Shown here: piece after piece, positions 30,141 to 39,060 of the stretch
Layout: each line of letters opens with the position of its first letter
Position numbering within the stretch: position 1 is the first letter of the stretch
DNA from: Desulfocapsaceae bacterium
Lineage (GTDB): Bacteria > Desulfobacterota > Desulfobulbia > Desulfobulbales > Desulfocapsaceae
Reading direction: 5' to 3'
Assembly: GCA_031292275.1 (NCBI GenBank)
Contig: JARLHL010000017.1
Coordinates: forward strand, 1 to 64,000
DNA length: 64,000 nt
Position numbers and translations under genes: made by a program
Notes under the pieces: model-generated
The model's input: only the letters and a program-made list of their open reading frames with translations
Databases searched by the model: none
Told to the model about the DNA's origin: nothing

Positions 30141-31460
30141 ATGATCGATCCAACGGCTGTAAAAGAGATTCTGGGCAGGCACATGCTGGCGGACGGGATG
30201 GACATTATCGTCGATCTGAAAAAATCCAAAGGCTGCTGGCTGGTCGACCAGCGTAACGGCACCAGGTATCTCGACTGTTTCTCAATGTTTGCCTCGATGT
30301 CCATAGGCTTTAACCATCCGAAACTTACAGCCATTAAGGGACTGCTCGGCCGAATTGCCATCCAGAAGCCGTCCAATTCCGATGCCTACAGCGAGCCCAT
30401 GGCCGAATTCGTCCAGACTTTTGGCCGCTATGCCATGCCCGACTATCTGCCCCACGCCTTTTTCATCGAGGGCGGGGCGCTGGCAGTGGAAAATGCCCTG
30501 AAGACCGCCTTTGACTGGAAGGTGCGGAAGAACCTGCGCAAGGGCCAGCCGACGCACAAGGGATCCAGGATCGTCCACTTCCGACAGGCCTTCCACGGGC
30601 GCTCGGGCTACAGCCTCTCGCTCACAAATACCGCGGATCCGAGGAAGACGAAATATTTCCCGATATTCGACTGGCCAAGAATAGACAACCCCAAGATCAC
30701 CTTCCCCCTCAACGAACGACATCTGGCCGAGGTCATCGCCCTGGAAAAAAAGGCGCTGGCCCAGATCAGGAAGGCGGTGGAGGAGGATGCCGACGAGATC
30801 GCCGGGCTTATCATCGAACCGATCCAGGGCGAAGGCGGCGATAATCATTTCCGCAATGAATTTTTCACCGCGCTCAGGGAAATCTGCGATACCCACGCCA
30901 TCCTTTTTATCATGGACGAGGTCCAGACCGGAGTAGGCCTCACCGGAAAATTCTGGGCTCATGAGCATTTCGACGCCAGGCCCGACATTATCAGCTTCGG
31001 AAAAAAGACCCAGGTCTGCGGGATCCTGGCTTCACGCAGGGTGGACGAGGTGGAAAACAATGTCTTTCAGCAGGCCAGCCGGCTCAATTCCACCTTTGGC
31101 GGCAACCTCATCGACATGGTCCGGTTTTCGCATATCCTGCGGATCATCGATCAGGAAGGTCTGGTGGACCACGCCAGGATTAGGGGAGAGGAACTCCGCA
31201 CAGGACTGGAGGCCCTCAGCCTTGAATACCCGAAGGCCATGAGCAACGCCCGGGGCCGGGGCCTGATGTGCGCCTTCGACCTGCCCGATGCCGCCCAGCG
31301 CGATCAGTTCCGAAGAGATCTGCTGGCAGCCGGGCTGCTGGTGGTCGGCTGCGGCCTGAAGAGCCTGCGCTTCCGTCCCCATCTGATTATCTCCGCCGAG
31401 GAGGTGCAGCTGGCAATCCGAATCATCAGGAAGGTCCTGCAAGGATGGCGGGGAAAGTAA
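30141..31460 (+). CDS. lat: L-lysine 6-transaminase
   Basis: 439 residues from ATG 30141, preceded by GGAGG; the frame continues upstream inside amaB but that part is not protein-like. Class-III PLP aminotransferase that moves the epsilon amino group of lysine to 2-oxoglutarate. Seen: CFSMFASMSIGFNHP, FIEGGALAVENALK, GLIIEPIQGEGGDNHFR (typical of lysine 6-transaminase), FIMDEVQTG, SFGKKTQVCG (Lys forming the PLP aldimine in GKK) and RLNSTFGGN. With amaB it converts lysine to aminoadipate, a two-step catabolic or precursor route known from Streptomyces, Flavobacterium and others. Onward genes to glutarate or acetyl-CoA are not in the window. Confidence 0.92.
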   Translation: MIDPTAVKEILGRHMLADGMDIIVDLKKSKGCWLVDQRNGTRYLDCFSMFASMSIGFNHPKLTAIKGLLGRIAIQKPSNSDAYSEPMAEFVQTFGRYAMPDYLPHAFFIEGGALAVENALKTAFDWKVRKNLRKGQPTHKGSRIVHFRQAFHGRSGYSLSLTNTADPRKTKYFPIFDWPRIDNPKITFPLNERHLAEVIALEKKALAQIRKAVEEDADEIAGLIIEPIQGEGGDNHFRNEFFTALREICDTHAILFIMDEVQTGVGLTGKFWAHEHFDARPDIISFGKKTQVCGILASRRVDEVENNVFQQASRLNSTFGGNLIDMVRFSHILRIIDQEGLVDHARIRGEELRTGLEALSLEYPKAMSNARGRGLMCAFDLPDAAQRDQFRRDLLAAGLLVVGCGLKSLRFRPHLIISAEEVQLAIRIIRKVLQGWRGK

Positions 31461-31657
31461 AAATAAGGGATTTACCACAGGGCAGGCGGGAATCGCAAAC
31501 CAGAGGGGAGAGCAGCCGGAGTATTCCCGGCATCCTCCTCAGGGACGACATTCATCTATTTAAAGGCCCGGCCACTCTTTCAGGCTGGCTGCCCGCACCC
31601 GTCTTGACGAGAGACAATCGGACCGGCAGCATTGCCCATACCGGAAATCAACACCCC

Positions 31658-32812
31658 TCAGGTCCGCTGCTCCATGGGTTTAAAGTGCAGGGACTGGTGG
31701 CCCACATACTCGGCCCGGGGGCGGATCAGCCGGTTATTGCTCCACTGTTCCAGGATGTGAGAGGTCCAGCCGACGACCCTGCTGATGGCAAAGATCGGGG
31801 TAAACAGCTCGATCGGAATGCCCATGGCCGTATAGAGGGAGGCCGTATAGAGATCGACGTTGGGGAAGACTTTCGTCTTTTCCAGAACCACCTTCTCGAC
31901 GGCCTGGGTAATATCGAAATGCTTGGTCTTGCCCACCTTCTTGGTGATAATGCCGGCATACTTCCGCAGCACCGCCACCCGCGGGTCCTCGCAGCGATAG
32001 ACCCTGTGGCCGAAACCCGGGATCTTCTGCTTGTTGTCGAGACGTTCCAGGACATACTGCTCGGCCTTTTCGGGCGAGCCGATTTCCTCCAGCATCTTCA
32101 TAACCTCGGCGTTGGCCCCGCCATGCAGGGGCCCCTTCAACGCCCCGATGGCGCTGGTCACCGAAGAATAGATATCCGCCATGGTGGCCGCAGTCACCCG
32201 GGCCGCAAAGGTGGAGGCGTTCAATTCATGGTCGGCATGCAGGATCAGGGCGACATCGAAGGCCTTGACCAGATCCTGATCGGGGATCTTGCCGTGAAGG
32301 GTATAGAGAAAATTAAAGGCGATCCCCTGCCCGGCAATGGGATTGATGGGCTCATGACCGTGCCGCAGCCTCTGATGGGCGGCAATCAGCAGCGGGATGC
32401 GCAGCGACAGCCTCTGTGCCTTTCTGAGACTTGCATCCAACTGGGTATTGCCGCTGTCCGGATCCCAGTGGCCAAGGGATGAGACGGCCGTTCTGATGAC
32501 CTCCATCGGGGTCACTGCCTTCGGGAACATCCTCAGGATCATCGTGGTCTCAACCGGCAGGGACATTGAACCGGTAAACCCGGCCAGAAACACCCTGAAC
32601 TCGGTCATTCTCGGCAGGCACCCGTACCAGAGCAGATAAGCCACCTCTTCGAAGGTGCTCAGTTCGGCAAGCTCTGTGGCATCGTATCCCCGATAGACGA
32701 GACGCCCGTTTTCGCCATCTATGAAACAGATCTCGGAATTACAGGCAACGATATCGGCAAGACCGGCCTCCGACTGAATAAGTCCATCATTTTTCAGGGA
32801 ATTTTTTTCCAT
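31658..32812 (-). CDS. gltA: Citrate synthase (citrate/2-methylcitrate family)
   Basis: 384 residues, the short Gram-positive/archaeal-type length rather than the 430-residue hexameric type. It condenses acetyl-CoA (or propionyl-CoA) with oxaloacetate. Catalytic parts: ILHADHELNASTF (first His), GPLHGGANAEVMKM (second His), PGFGHRVYR (third His and Arg) and catalytic Asp in NVDLYTASLY. The short AAGGAAG upstream overlaps the usual spacing. It lies 144 bases downstream of the decarboxylase operon on the same strand, so read-through is possible. It converges with lat. Choice between citrate and methylcitrate cannot be made from sequence alone. Confidence 0.93.
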   Translation of the reverse strand: MEKNSLKNDGLIQSEAGLADIVACNSEICFIDGENGRLVYRGYDATELAELSTFEEVAYLLWYGCLPRMTEFRVFLAGFTGSMSLPVETTMILRMFPKAVTPMEVIRTAVSSLGHWDPDSGNTQLDASLRKAQRLSLRIPLLIAAHQRLRHGHEPINPIAGQGIAFNFLYTLHGKIPDQDLVKAFDVALILHADHELNASTFAARVTAATMADIYSSVTSAIGALKGPLHGGANAEVMKMLEEIGSPEKAEQYVLERLDNKQKIPGFGHRVYRCEDPRVAVLRKYAGIITKKVGKTKHFDITQAVEKVVLEKTKVFPNVDLYTASLYTAMGIPIELFTPIFAISRVVGWTSHILEQWSNNRLIRPRAEYVGHQSLHFKPMEQRT

Positions 32813-32956
32813 CTTCCTTACTCTTCTTTAAATTTTTCGCTCAAGCTTTGAACGTATGTCAACGGAAAAGAGAGAGGACTGCACACGTCCTGCACTCAAT
32901 TCATTATAAGATACTCCATACAACTAATGCTGATTTTCCGATTGGAAAAGGAAAAA

Positions 32957-34246
32957 TTACAGGCTCACTACCTGTGGTAGCGGTTTTATAAACTCCTGTC
33001 TCAGGCTGTAGGTATAGGCCCCCTGCATCGGGATCAACAGGACATCCCCCTCCTCCAACCCCGCGCCCCAGTATGAATAGCCCCAGACATCGTGGGGTGT
33101 ACATAACGAACCGTAGATGTTGCAGGGTCGCTCCTGCAGGGCCGGGCGGGTCAGATTTAACACCGGAAAATAATCGATTTCAAAGCGCTCCCAGCCGATG
33201 GCATTGGTCCCGGCGTCGGTAATCACCAGATCAGGCGCCTTCTTGTCCACAACGGACAGCAACAGCTGCATGGAATCATTGCATATCCATCGTCCGGGCT
33301 CAAAACAGATCCGGCAATCGGCAAGTGGAAGGATATGACGCCGGACCGCCGCCGAGATCTCCTCTGCAAAGACATCTATGGACCGGGCCGGATTCCAGTA
33401 ATGGGCAAAGGCGGAATTGACCGGGACATCCATGGCCTTGCGGACCATCCCGGCAGGTGTCCCCGCCTCCTGCATCCACTCTCCCTGGGAGGGCCAATAG
33501 CCCCCACCGATATCGACAAAACGGAGGCTTGCCAGGAACTCTCCGGGGCTTGCCGACAGGGCCAGCCCCAGCTTCTTCATAAATGCCGTCTGACGTCCGG
33601 GATCAAGGTTCCAGCTCGAATGGAACTGGATACCCTGAAGTTCGACGTCCGCACAGTTTCCTGCCTTCTGATGGAAGGCGGGCAGATCCTCCAGGCTAAT
33701 GCCGAATTTCCGCCACAGTCCCTGCGGATCGACGGACACCCGCACTCCGGCCCTGACCCTGCAGCCGGCAGAGGAGGCCGCCTGCTGCAGGCGATCCAGC
33801 TCATGAAAGCTGTCGAGCAGCACCACGGTCCGATCGGCATGCCGAGCCGCCTGGAGCAGTTCCTCGCAGGTCTTGCCGGGGCCACTGAAGACGATATCCC
33901 TGGCCCCCAGCCCCAGCGCCATCTGCAGCTCCGCCCCGCTGGAGACATCCAGACCGAACCGGTTTTCCAGCAGGATCCTGGAGACCTCCGGATAATTGTT
34001 GCTCTTCACCGCAAAATAGAAACCGACCTTCGGCAGAACCTTTTCGAAGGCCGCCCGAAACTCCCGGGCCCGCTGCGCGAGGATCTGGGGCTGCAGGACG
34101 TAGAGGGGCGAGGGATCCTTACCGAGGACGTCCAGATACCGCCTTCGATCGGCGAAATACCCCTCCACGTACCGCAGCAGGACATCGGCCGGCAGGGATG
34201 CACTCTCAGCAGCCAGGGCCCGCTGGAGGGTCTGGGACGCCCTCAT
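32957..34246 (-). CDS. Fold-type III PLP amino acid decarboxylase (LysA/BtrK-like)
   Basis: 429 residues. It belongs to the alanine-racemase-fold decarboxylases (diaminopimelate, ornithine, carboxynorspermidine and glutamyl-carrier decarboxylases). Seen: FYFAVKSNNYPEV with PLP-binding Lys81, HSSWN on the substrate side, VDIGGGYWP (phosphate loop), CFEPGRWI, and near the end CTPHDVWG (Cys382 and Asp386, equivalent to the active-site Cys-x-x-x-Asp of the family). It is the last gene of a four-gene overlapping operon; its ATG overlaps the ATP-grasp stop by four bases. The partners (SpeD-like, GNAT-like, ATP-grasp) make an ordinary lysine-biosynthesis role unlikely. Substrate unknown; a decarboxylation of a ligated amino acid, as by BtrK in butirosin synthesis, is one possibility. 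Confidence 0.82.
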   Translation of the reverse strand: MRASQTLQRALAAESASLPADVLLRYVEGYFADRRRYLDVLGKDPSPLYVLQPQILAQRAREFRAAFEKVLPKVGFYFAVKSNNYPEVSRILLENRFGLDVSSGAELQMALGLGARDIVFSGPGKTCEELLQAARHADRTVVLLDSFHELDRLQQAASSAGCRVRAGVRVSVDPQGLWRKFGISLEDLPAFHQKAGNCADVELQGIQFHSSWNLDPGRQTAFMKKLGLALSASPGEFLASLRFVDIGGGYWPSQGEWMQEAGTPAGMVRKAMDVPVNSAFAHYWNPARSIDVFAEEISAAVRRHILPLADCRICFEPGRWICNDSMQLLLSVVDKKAPDLVITDAGTNAIGWERFEIDYFPVLNLTRPALQERPCNIYGSLCTPHDVWGYSYWGAGLEEGDVLLIPMQGAYTYSLRQEFIKPLPQVVSL

Positions 34247-35505
34247 GGTTCACTGGCCTCGATATCAACAACCAGAAGCCGCGCCAGCTCTTCGCACTGC
34301 CCCTCCACATCGGACAGAGGGTCGGGCGTAAAGAGGACATGGCCGAGGTACCACGACTCATACTCTTCCGGCGGCAGAATGACCAGATGGCCGTTCTGAC
34401 GGATCAGGTGAATGGACTTAACCCGCGGATCCTTCTCCAGCAGTTCCGTGGAGATCTCTTTGATACGTCCTGCCCTGTCAGCATGCAGCCGCAGGCCGAC
34501 GCTGCCCACTGCCGCAGCCGGACCGGGAAGATCCAAGCCGGTACGCCCGGCAAAGTCCAGGGCCAGCTTCAGCATATCAAGCCCTGCTGCGTACTGCAGC
34601 AGGTGGGGAAGGCAATCACCGCCTGGTCTCGGCGTCAGTTCAAGGAAGACCACCTCATCCCCGCTGAACAGGAAATCCACCATGCAAAGTGCACGGGAAA
34701 GTCCCAGGGCCTGGGCCGCCTTGGCCAGAAGGCCTTCGAGCGGAGGGAGGCCTTCGGCCTCGCAGGTGGTCGGTATATAAGCCATGGTGGTGCCGAAGGG
34801 TGCCGACGGCGCCTTCACCTTCCGGGTAAGACGGATGATCTCCACCTGTTTGTTCTGCAGCGCAAAATCGCAGCTGTACTCGACACCCTCAATAAATTCT
34901 TCGATCAGAAAACAGTCCGTCGCAGCTTTATAGAGCCGGTTTTCCTTTCTTTCCTGTATCCCCTGCAGCAGCGTCCGGGCGGTACGCTGACAGCCGTTAA
35001 CCGTTTCGCAGCGGAAGACCAGCTCACTGCCGCTGCCGCTCACCGGCTTCAGCACGCAGGGCCTGCCGATCTTCTCTCTGAAATCCGCAGCATCATATGG
35101 AGTGCGGCCGAGCATGAAGCGTGGAGTCCGTACCGACCGCTTCAACCACCTGCTGCTGGTCGTGTATTTATCGCGGCAGATGCGGACACTCTCGACGGAG
35201 GGAAAAGACAGGTCCAGATCCTCCGCCAGAAAGGCCGCCAGGCCCAGGGATTCGCAATCAAAACACGTGATACCGGAGAGAATCATGTTCCACTGCGACA
35301 GATGATCCCGCAGGGCCATTCTGATCAGGCCCACATCGGTCAAGCCGCAGAGAATCTCTTCTTTGGCCTCGGGTGCAGGCTCTTTAGCCTGCCTGCGGAC
35401 CTGGGGATCGGTGAGGAAAAGCCCCCGCCCCTCCCCAGTCCTGCGCAGCCAGTCGATGTAATCGGAGGTGGTTCCCACCACAAGAATTTTTTCGTTATTT
35501 TTCAC
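34243..35505 (-). CDS. ATP-grasp ligase
   Basis: 420 residues from a GTG that overlaps the preceding gene by 11 bases. It has the ATP-grasp arrangement: N-terminal Rossmann-like part (KILVVGTTSDYIDWL), CRDKYTTSSRWLK, then VLKPVSGSGSELVF (flexible loop), LIEEFIEGVEYSCDF, and the metal-binding LELTPRPGGDCLPH. Such enzymes activate a carboxylate with ATP and couple it to an amine or thiol, making amide or peptide bonds in small natural products and in carnosine-like dipeptides. The neighbours suggest it joins an amino acid to the amine made by the SpeD-like enzyme. The actual substrates are not visible. Confidence 0.82.
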   Translation of the reverse strand: MKNNEKILVVGTTSDYIDWLRRTGEGRGLFLTDPQVRRQAKEPAPEAKEEILCGLTDVGLIRMALRDHLSQWNMILSGITCFDCESLGLAAFLAEDLDLSFPSVESVRICRDKYTTSSRWLKRSVRTPRFMLGRTPYDAADFREKIGRPCVLKPVSGSGSELVFRCETVNGCQRTARTLLQGIQERKENRLYKAATDCFLIEEFIEGVEYSCDFALQNKQVEIIRLTRKVKAPSAPFGTTMAYIPTTCEAEGLPPLEGLLAKAAQALGLSRALCMVDFLFSGDEVVFLELTPRPGGDCLPHLLQYAAGLDMLKLALDFAGRTGLDLPGPAAAVGSVGLRLHADRAGRIKEISTELLEKDPRVKSIHLIRQNGHLVILPPEEYESWYLGHVLFTPDPLSDVEGQCEELARLLVVDIEASEP

Positions 35506-36469
35506 CAGAGAAACCTCTTAGACAGCACAGGGGATCATTCGCGGCACCCGCCCCTTCCGGATGGATATGGAGCTGATAGAGAGGACAGGGCTGAAGATGA
35601 AATCGCTTTTTCCAGCCAAAATCACCACACAGAAAATCGACAACTTCCAGGCGCTCGGCGCAGGCCCAGGCTATATGATGGAAGTTGATTATCTTGGCAA
35701 CGCCGGGGAACTCCCCGCTGGTCCCCCCGGCAAGGACCGTATACTGGCTGTTCCAGACGGCCCCCGCGTCCACGGCCGCCACCTCGCCGCCGATGAGGAG
35801 GGTGGTGATACGGAGCATGTTCTTTTCCGACAACCATCTGAACAGACCGACAAAGGCCTGGAGAAAACGGGAATCGGCAAAGTAGGAAAAATCGCCGTAG
35901 GCCGCCAGGTTCAAATCAAGCAAATGCTGAATGTCTGCGAAATTATCATACCTGTATCGTATGCCCGAGGCCTCCAGCCCGGCCCGTTCCCGGGAAAGAT
36001 TCTTTTGCGATTTATGAGAAAATTCCTGCATATACCGTTCGAAGGAATAGCCGTGCAGCCTGGGGAAAATACGAAAATTTTCCTCATCCACCGCAAAGGC
36101 GGAGGCATGGGACAGCGGCATGGATTCGGGCGTGAGATACCGGAGATGGGTCGGCCCGGGGAGAGAGGCCAAGAGTTCATCCCGCATCCACTGTTCCCTG
36201 ACCGGTATCCTGTTCTGCTCAATCCAGGTCTTGCTCTGCCAGAGTTCGCCCGGGAAATGAGCGAATCGCTGCCCCTCAATCCGGCAGAGCGCCAGCATCC
36301 CGACCGGCCTGTCCTGCTGCTCCGCGATCAGGAAATACGGGGCCCGTGAAAAAGACTCCGCAAAAATCTGACGAACCGGCCAAAGATCAAAAAAGCAGGT
36401 CTGCGGCCAGAGTTTCTGCCAGAACTGTCCGCAGGCCTCCGGCTCATCACAGATTCGTATCCGAACCAT
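35495..36469 (-). CDS. FemAB/CelD-type GNAT-fold transferase
   Basis: 324 residues; the ATG overlaps the upstream stop by one base (TAATG). The N-terminal half has PYFLIAEQQDRPVGMLALC. The second half carries the BioF2/CelD-like acyltransferase pattern: FSHKSQKNLSRERAGLEASG, LNLAAYGDFSYFADSRF, IGGEVAAVDAGAVWN, VLAGGTSGEFPGVAKI and VDFLCGDFGWKKRF. This fold transfers acyl or aminoacyl groups, from CoA in most GNATs and from aminoacyl-tRNA in Fem proteins. In this operon it may modify an amine or condense an amino acid. I do not know the donor; the family resemblance is clear, the function is not. Confidence 0.72.
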   Translation of the reverse strand: MVRIRICDEPEACGQFWQKLWPQTCFFDLWPVRQIFAESFSRAPYFLIAEQQDRPVGMLALCRIEGQRFAHFPGELWQSKTWIEQNRIPVREQWMRDELLASLPGPTHLRYLTPESMPLSHASAFAVDEENFRIFPRLHGYSFERYMQEFSHKSQKNLSRERAGLEASGIRYRYDNFADIQHLLDLNLAAYGDFSYFADSRFLQAFVGLFRWLSEKNMLRITTLLIGGEVAAVDAGAVWNSQYTVLAGGTSGEFPGVAKIINFHHIAWACAERLEVVDFLCGDFGWKKRFHLQPCPLYQLHIHPEGAGAANDPLCCLRGFSGEK

Positions 36470-36894
36470 TACATCCTCAGGGTCATATTCAGAGTGCTGG
36501 TCTTCCCCTCAAAATACTGCTGGGCGAAGGCCTGCACCACCTCGGGGTCATAGGCCTTGCAGCTGAAGACATCGAGATAGACGGTGTTGGTCAGATTGGC
36601 AAAATGGGCCGAAATCAGCGAGGTCTCAATAAGCTGTACCATGGAGAATCCTGCCACCTTCTCGTCCTCGCCGAAATGGACCACCTGGGTCTCGCCGAAA
36701 CGTTTCATCTCGATCAGATCGCAGAGCTCGACGACAAACCGGCGGATGACCTCCGCATCCCTGATTTTTTCAGGGCTGCAGCCATAGATGTCGATGGCCG
36801 AAGCAATGCCCCATGCCTTTCGGGATTGCGCCTCTTCAGCGATGACCATCCCAGGGGTCTTTGCTCTCTCCTTCAGCTGATATAAATTTTGCAT
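36469..36894 (-). CDS. SpeD-fold pyruvoyl decarboxylase homologue
   Basis: 141 residues; GTGAGG is placed before the ATG. Resembles bacterial S-adenosylmethionine decarboxylase proenzymes: IDIYGCSPEKI, then the self-cleavage segment LIETSLISAH and YLDVFSCKAYDPE. Aligned without gaps to the Thermotoga-type enzyme from memory, Ser92 matches the serine that becomes the pyruvoyl group, His97 the processing histidine and Cys112 the catalytic cysteine. The residue before the serine is Thr instead of Glu. No spermidine synthase gene is near. It is established that some SpeD homologues without a spermidine synthase partner decarboxylate ornithine or arginine. Here it opens a four-gene operon and probably makes the amine used by the others, either decarboxylated SAM or a diamine. 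Confidence 0.75.
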   Translation of the reverse strand: MQNLYQLKERAKTPGMVIAEEAQSRKAWGIASAIDIYGCSPEKIRDAEVIRRFVVELCDLIEMKRFGETQVVHFGEDEKVAGFSMVQLIETSLISAHFANLTNTVYLDVFSCKAYDPEVVQAFAQQYFEGKTSTLNMTLRM

Positions 36895-36928
36895 TGGTCC
36901 TCACTTTGCACAATTTTTTTGATTCAAC

Positions 36929-36966
36929 ATATGTTGCTGAGGGAGATCACTCCTTCAGCAACATAT
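36929..36966. promoter_or_regulatory. Perfect long hairpin/palindrome upstream of the SpeD-like operon
   Basis: A 17-bp stem (outer arm ATATGTTGCTGA at 36929-36940 and its complement at 36955-36966, continuing inward through one G-T pair) with a four-base loop ATCA. The left end also forms the smaller palindrome CAACATATGTTG. No T-run follows on either strand, so it is not a normal terminator. It lies 35 bases before the operon start, either as an operator for a dimeric repressor or as a leader hairpin in the RNA. The remaining 37-37.47 kb shows no gene; I saw no exact sigma-54 site. Confidence 0.7.
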
Positions 36967-37475
36967 CTCTGCGGCGCCTGTTGCGGTATTGTTCCTCTCA
37001 AGAGGTCGGCAACGATCTGCATACTGCTCTTGAATTACAAATAATTTCTACTTCATTCGGTTCTGGCGGTCTTTTTCATGATCGATTATTTCCAAAACAT
37101 TTTCGGGATCACTTGCATTTATTGTGCCTGTTAAAAAAATTTCCAAGAACATCCCTACATTATACCTTTAATAAACCTGCCCCCCGGTCCGGGGGACAGC
37201 ACCGGGGAAATATCAGAATATTATTTCCGATTTTATGACAAATCCATGTAATAATGCCATTATTCAAAAACAATCAGGGCTTCCCGAATCTGTTCCGCCT
37301 GCAATCTCCGGCAGAAGGCAAAAATTTTTTACGATAATCCAAGTCCTTATTTGAGGAAGAGGGATTATGACAGCCATATTTCATCCGGAAAATATGGAAA
37401 ATAAATGCCGATTTACAAAAAAAAGGGTATATATTTCCGAAAGTCCGAATACCCTTATTTACCCTGGAGCGAACC

Positions 37476-38906
37476 ATGCTGACCCGAATGATCCTTGTTC
37501 TGAATAACAAGGAGCTACAGAGACATCTCGAAGAGGGAATCTCACTTACCAATGTCCAGGTCGAGTGCCTTGGCCATGAAAAGAATTCCTGGCAGAAGGT
37601 TGTGCAGAGCTGCGGCGACGTCATCGTCATCAGCGAGTCCTTCGTCCCCCTGCCGGCCGAATCCGGCATCGCCATGTTGAACAACCTGCCGGAAAACCCG
37701 GTGACAGTGGTCCTGCAGGACGTTGATTCTTCCGAACAGCAGGCCCGTCTCATGGCGGCGGGGGCGGATGTGGTTCTCTACTCCGGGATATCGCTTCGAA
37801 GCCTGATCGAGGCCATCGAGGCGACTCTGGAATCGCGGCAGCAGTTTTTTCAACTTGAGCGGCTTGACCATAAAGGCCAGGCCAGACCGAAGATCAGTGA
37901 CTTCATTTCCAACAGCGAGGTCATGCAAATCTTTATGAGCGAGGTGCAGCAGGTGGCGCCCAGCGATTCCCTGCTCCTCATTCAGGGTGAGACGGGCGTT
38001 GGCAAGGAGCACCTGGCCAAGGTCATCCACAGCGAGAGTCCCCGTTCGAGCGGACCTTTTGTCGCCGTAAACACGGCCGCCCTCCCCGAGCAGCTCCTGG
38101 AAAGCGAACTCTTCGGTTACACCAGAGGGGCCTTCACCGGCGCCACCCGCTCACGCAGAGGCGCCTTCGAGCAGGCACATGGCGGCACGATTTTTCTAGA
38201 TGAAATCGGAGAGATGCCCCTGCATCTGCAATCAAAGCTGCTCCGGGTGCTCCAGGATTACGAAATACGGCCCATCGGGTCGGAAAAGGCCACCTGGGTC
38301 GATGTCCGGGTTATTGCCGCCACCAACAGGGATCTGGAGGAGGAGGTTACCGAAGGCACGTTCAGGAAAGACCTCTTCTACCGGCTGAGCGTCGTCACCC
38401 TCAAGATCCCCTCGCTTCGGGACCGCCGTGAGGACATCCCGTCGCTGGCCCGCCGTTTTATAAACAATTTCAGACACAAGATCGGCCGGGATGTCAGCTA
38501 TATCTCCGAGCCGGTCATGAAGGCCCTCTGCAGATACGACTGGCCGGGCAATGTCCGCGAGCTGATGAACGTCATCGAGCGTTCAATGCTGCTCTGCAAG
38601 ACCGAAGAGATATCGCTGCAGGACCTCCCCAGCATCTTTCAGGCCGGAGAGTCCCTGGCCAAGATGCCGGGCGAGATCGATCCTTCCAGCTCCTGGCAGG
38701 GCAAGACCCTCCCAGAGGTCAAGGAGGAGATCTTTGATCAGGTCGAGGCCCTCTACATCAGAATGATCCTCGAAAAGACCCGGGGCCGGATCAACCAGGC
38801 GGCGGGGATCGCCGGGGTCAACGCCAGGAGCCTTTTCAGCAAGATGAAAAAACACGGGATACGCAAGGAAGACTTCAAGGTCTGCGGCCCGTCCTTCCGC
38901 CGGTGA
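37476..38906 (+). CDS. Sigma-54-dependent activator with degenerate receiver domain
   Basis: 476 residues. Residues ~1-120 are receiver-like (MILVLNNKE ... VIVISES ... TVVLQDVD ... ADVVLYSG), but the acidic pair and the phospho-accepting Asp are missing (Asn-Asn and Ser instead), so it is not controlled by ordinary phosphorylation. The AAA+ domain is complete: GETGVGKE (Walker A), GAFTGA (sigma-54 contact), [13 protein letters not shown] (Walker B), [10 protein letters not shown] and [10 protein letters not shown]. The C-terminal helix-turn-helix ([25 protein letters not shown]) is Fis-like. It is transcribed away from the SpeD-like operon and towards a secreted glycosidase gene; which of them it controls is unknown. 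Confidence 0.92.
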   Translation: MLTRMILVLNNKELQRHLEEGISLTNVQVECLGHEKNSWQKVVQSCGDVIVISESFVPLPAESGIAMLNNLPENPVTVVLQDVDSSEQQARLMAAGADVVLYSGISLRSLIEAIEATLESRQQFFQLERLDHKGQARPKISDFISNSEVMQIFMSEVQQVAPSDSLLLIQGETGVGKEHLAKVIHSESPRSSGPFVAVNTAALPEQLLESELFGYTRGAFTGATRSRRGAFEQAHGGTIFLDEIGEMPLHLQSKLLRVLQDYEIRPIGSEKATWVDVRVIAATNRDLEEEVTEGTFRKDLFYRLSVVTLKIPSLRDRREDIPSLARRFINNFRHKIGRDVSYISEPVMKALCRYDWPGNVRELMNVIERSMLLCKTEEISLQDLPSIFQAGESLAKMPGEIDPSSSWQGKTLPEVKEEIFDQVEALYIRMILEKTRGRINQAAGIAGVNARSLFSKMKKHGIRKEDFKVCGPSFRR

Positions 38907-39060
38907 CGCGCCGCCTCAGGGCCCTCCGGCCCCTGACGAATAAGGCAGGTCAGAGAGCAGAGGATGACGGAGGTCGCCGCCGCCTTCCGACACCTCAATG
39001 ACGGACACAATCCGTCCGCCGTCCGGACGCCTGTTGCAGGAGAAAAATGGAAAAGAGACA

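Noticed and set aside
31268-32482. 404-codon open frame overlapping lat and opposite citrate synthase
   Set aside because: Both overlapped genes have full active-site motifs; this one has none.
34198-35688. 496-codon open frame opposite the ATP-grasp gene
   Set aside because: Antisense shadow; the minus-strand frame has clear ATP-grasp motifs.
36967-37475. Search for a sigma-54 promoter in front of the SpeD-like operon
   Set aside because: The closest match has nine instead of ten bases between GG and GC; not accepted.
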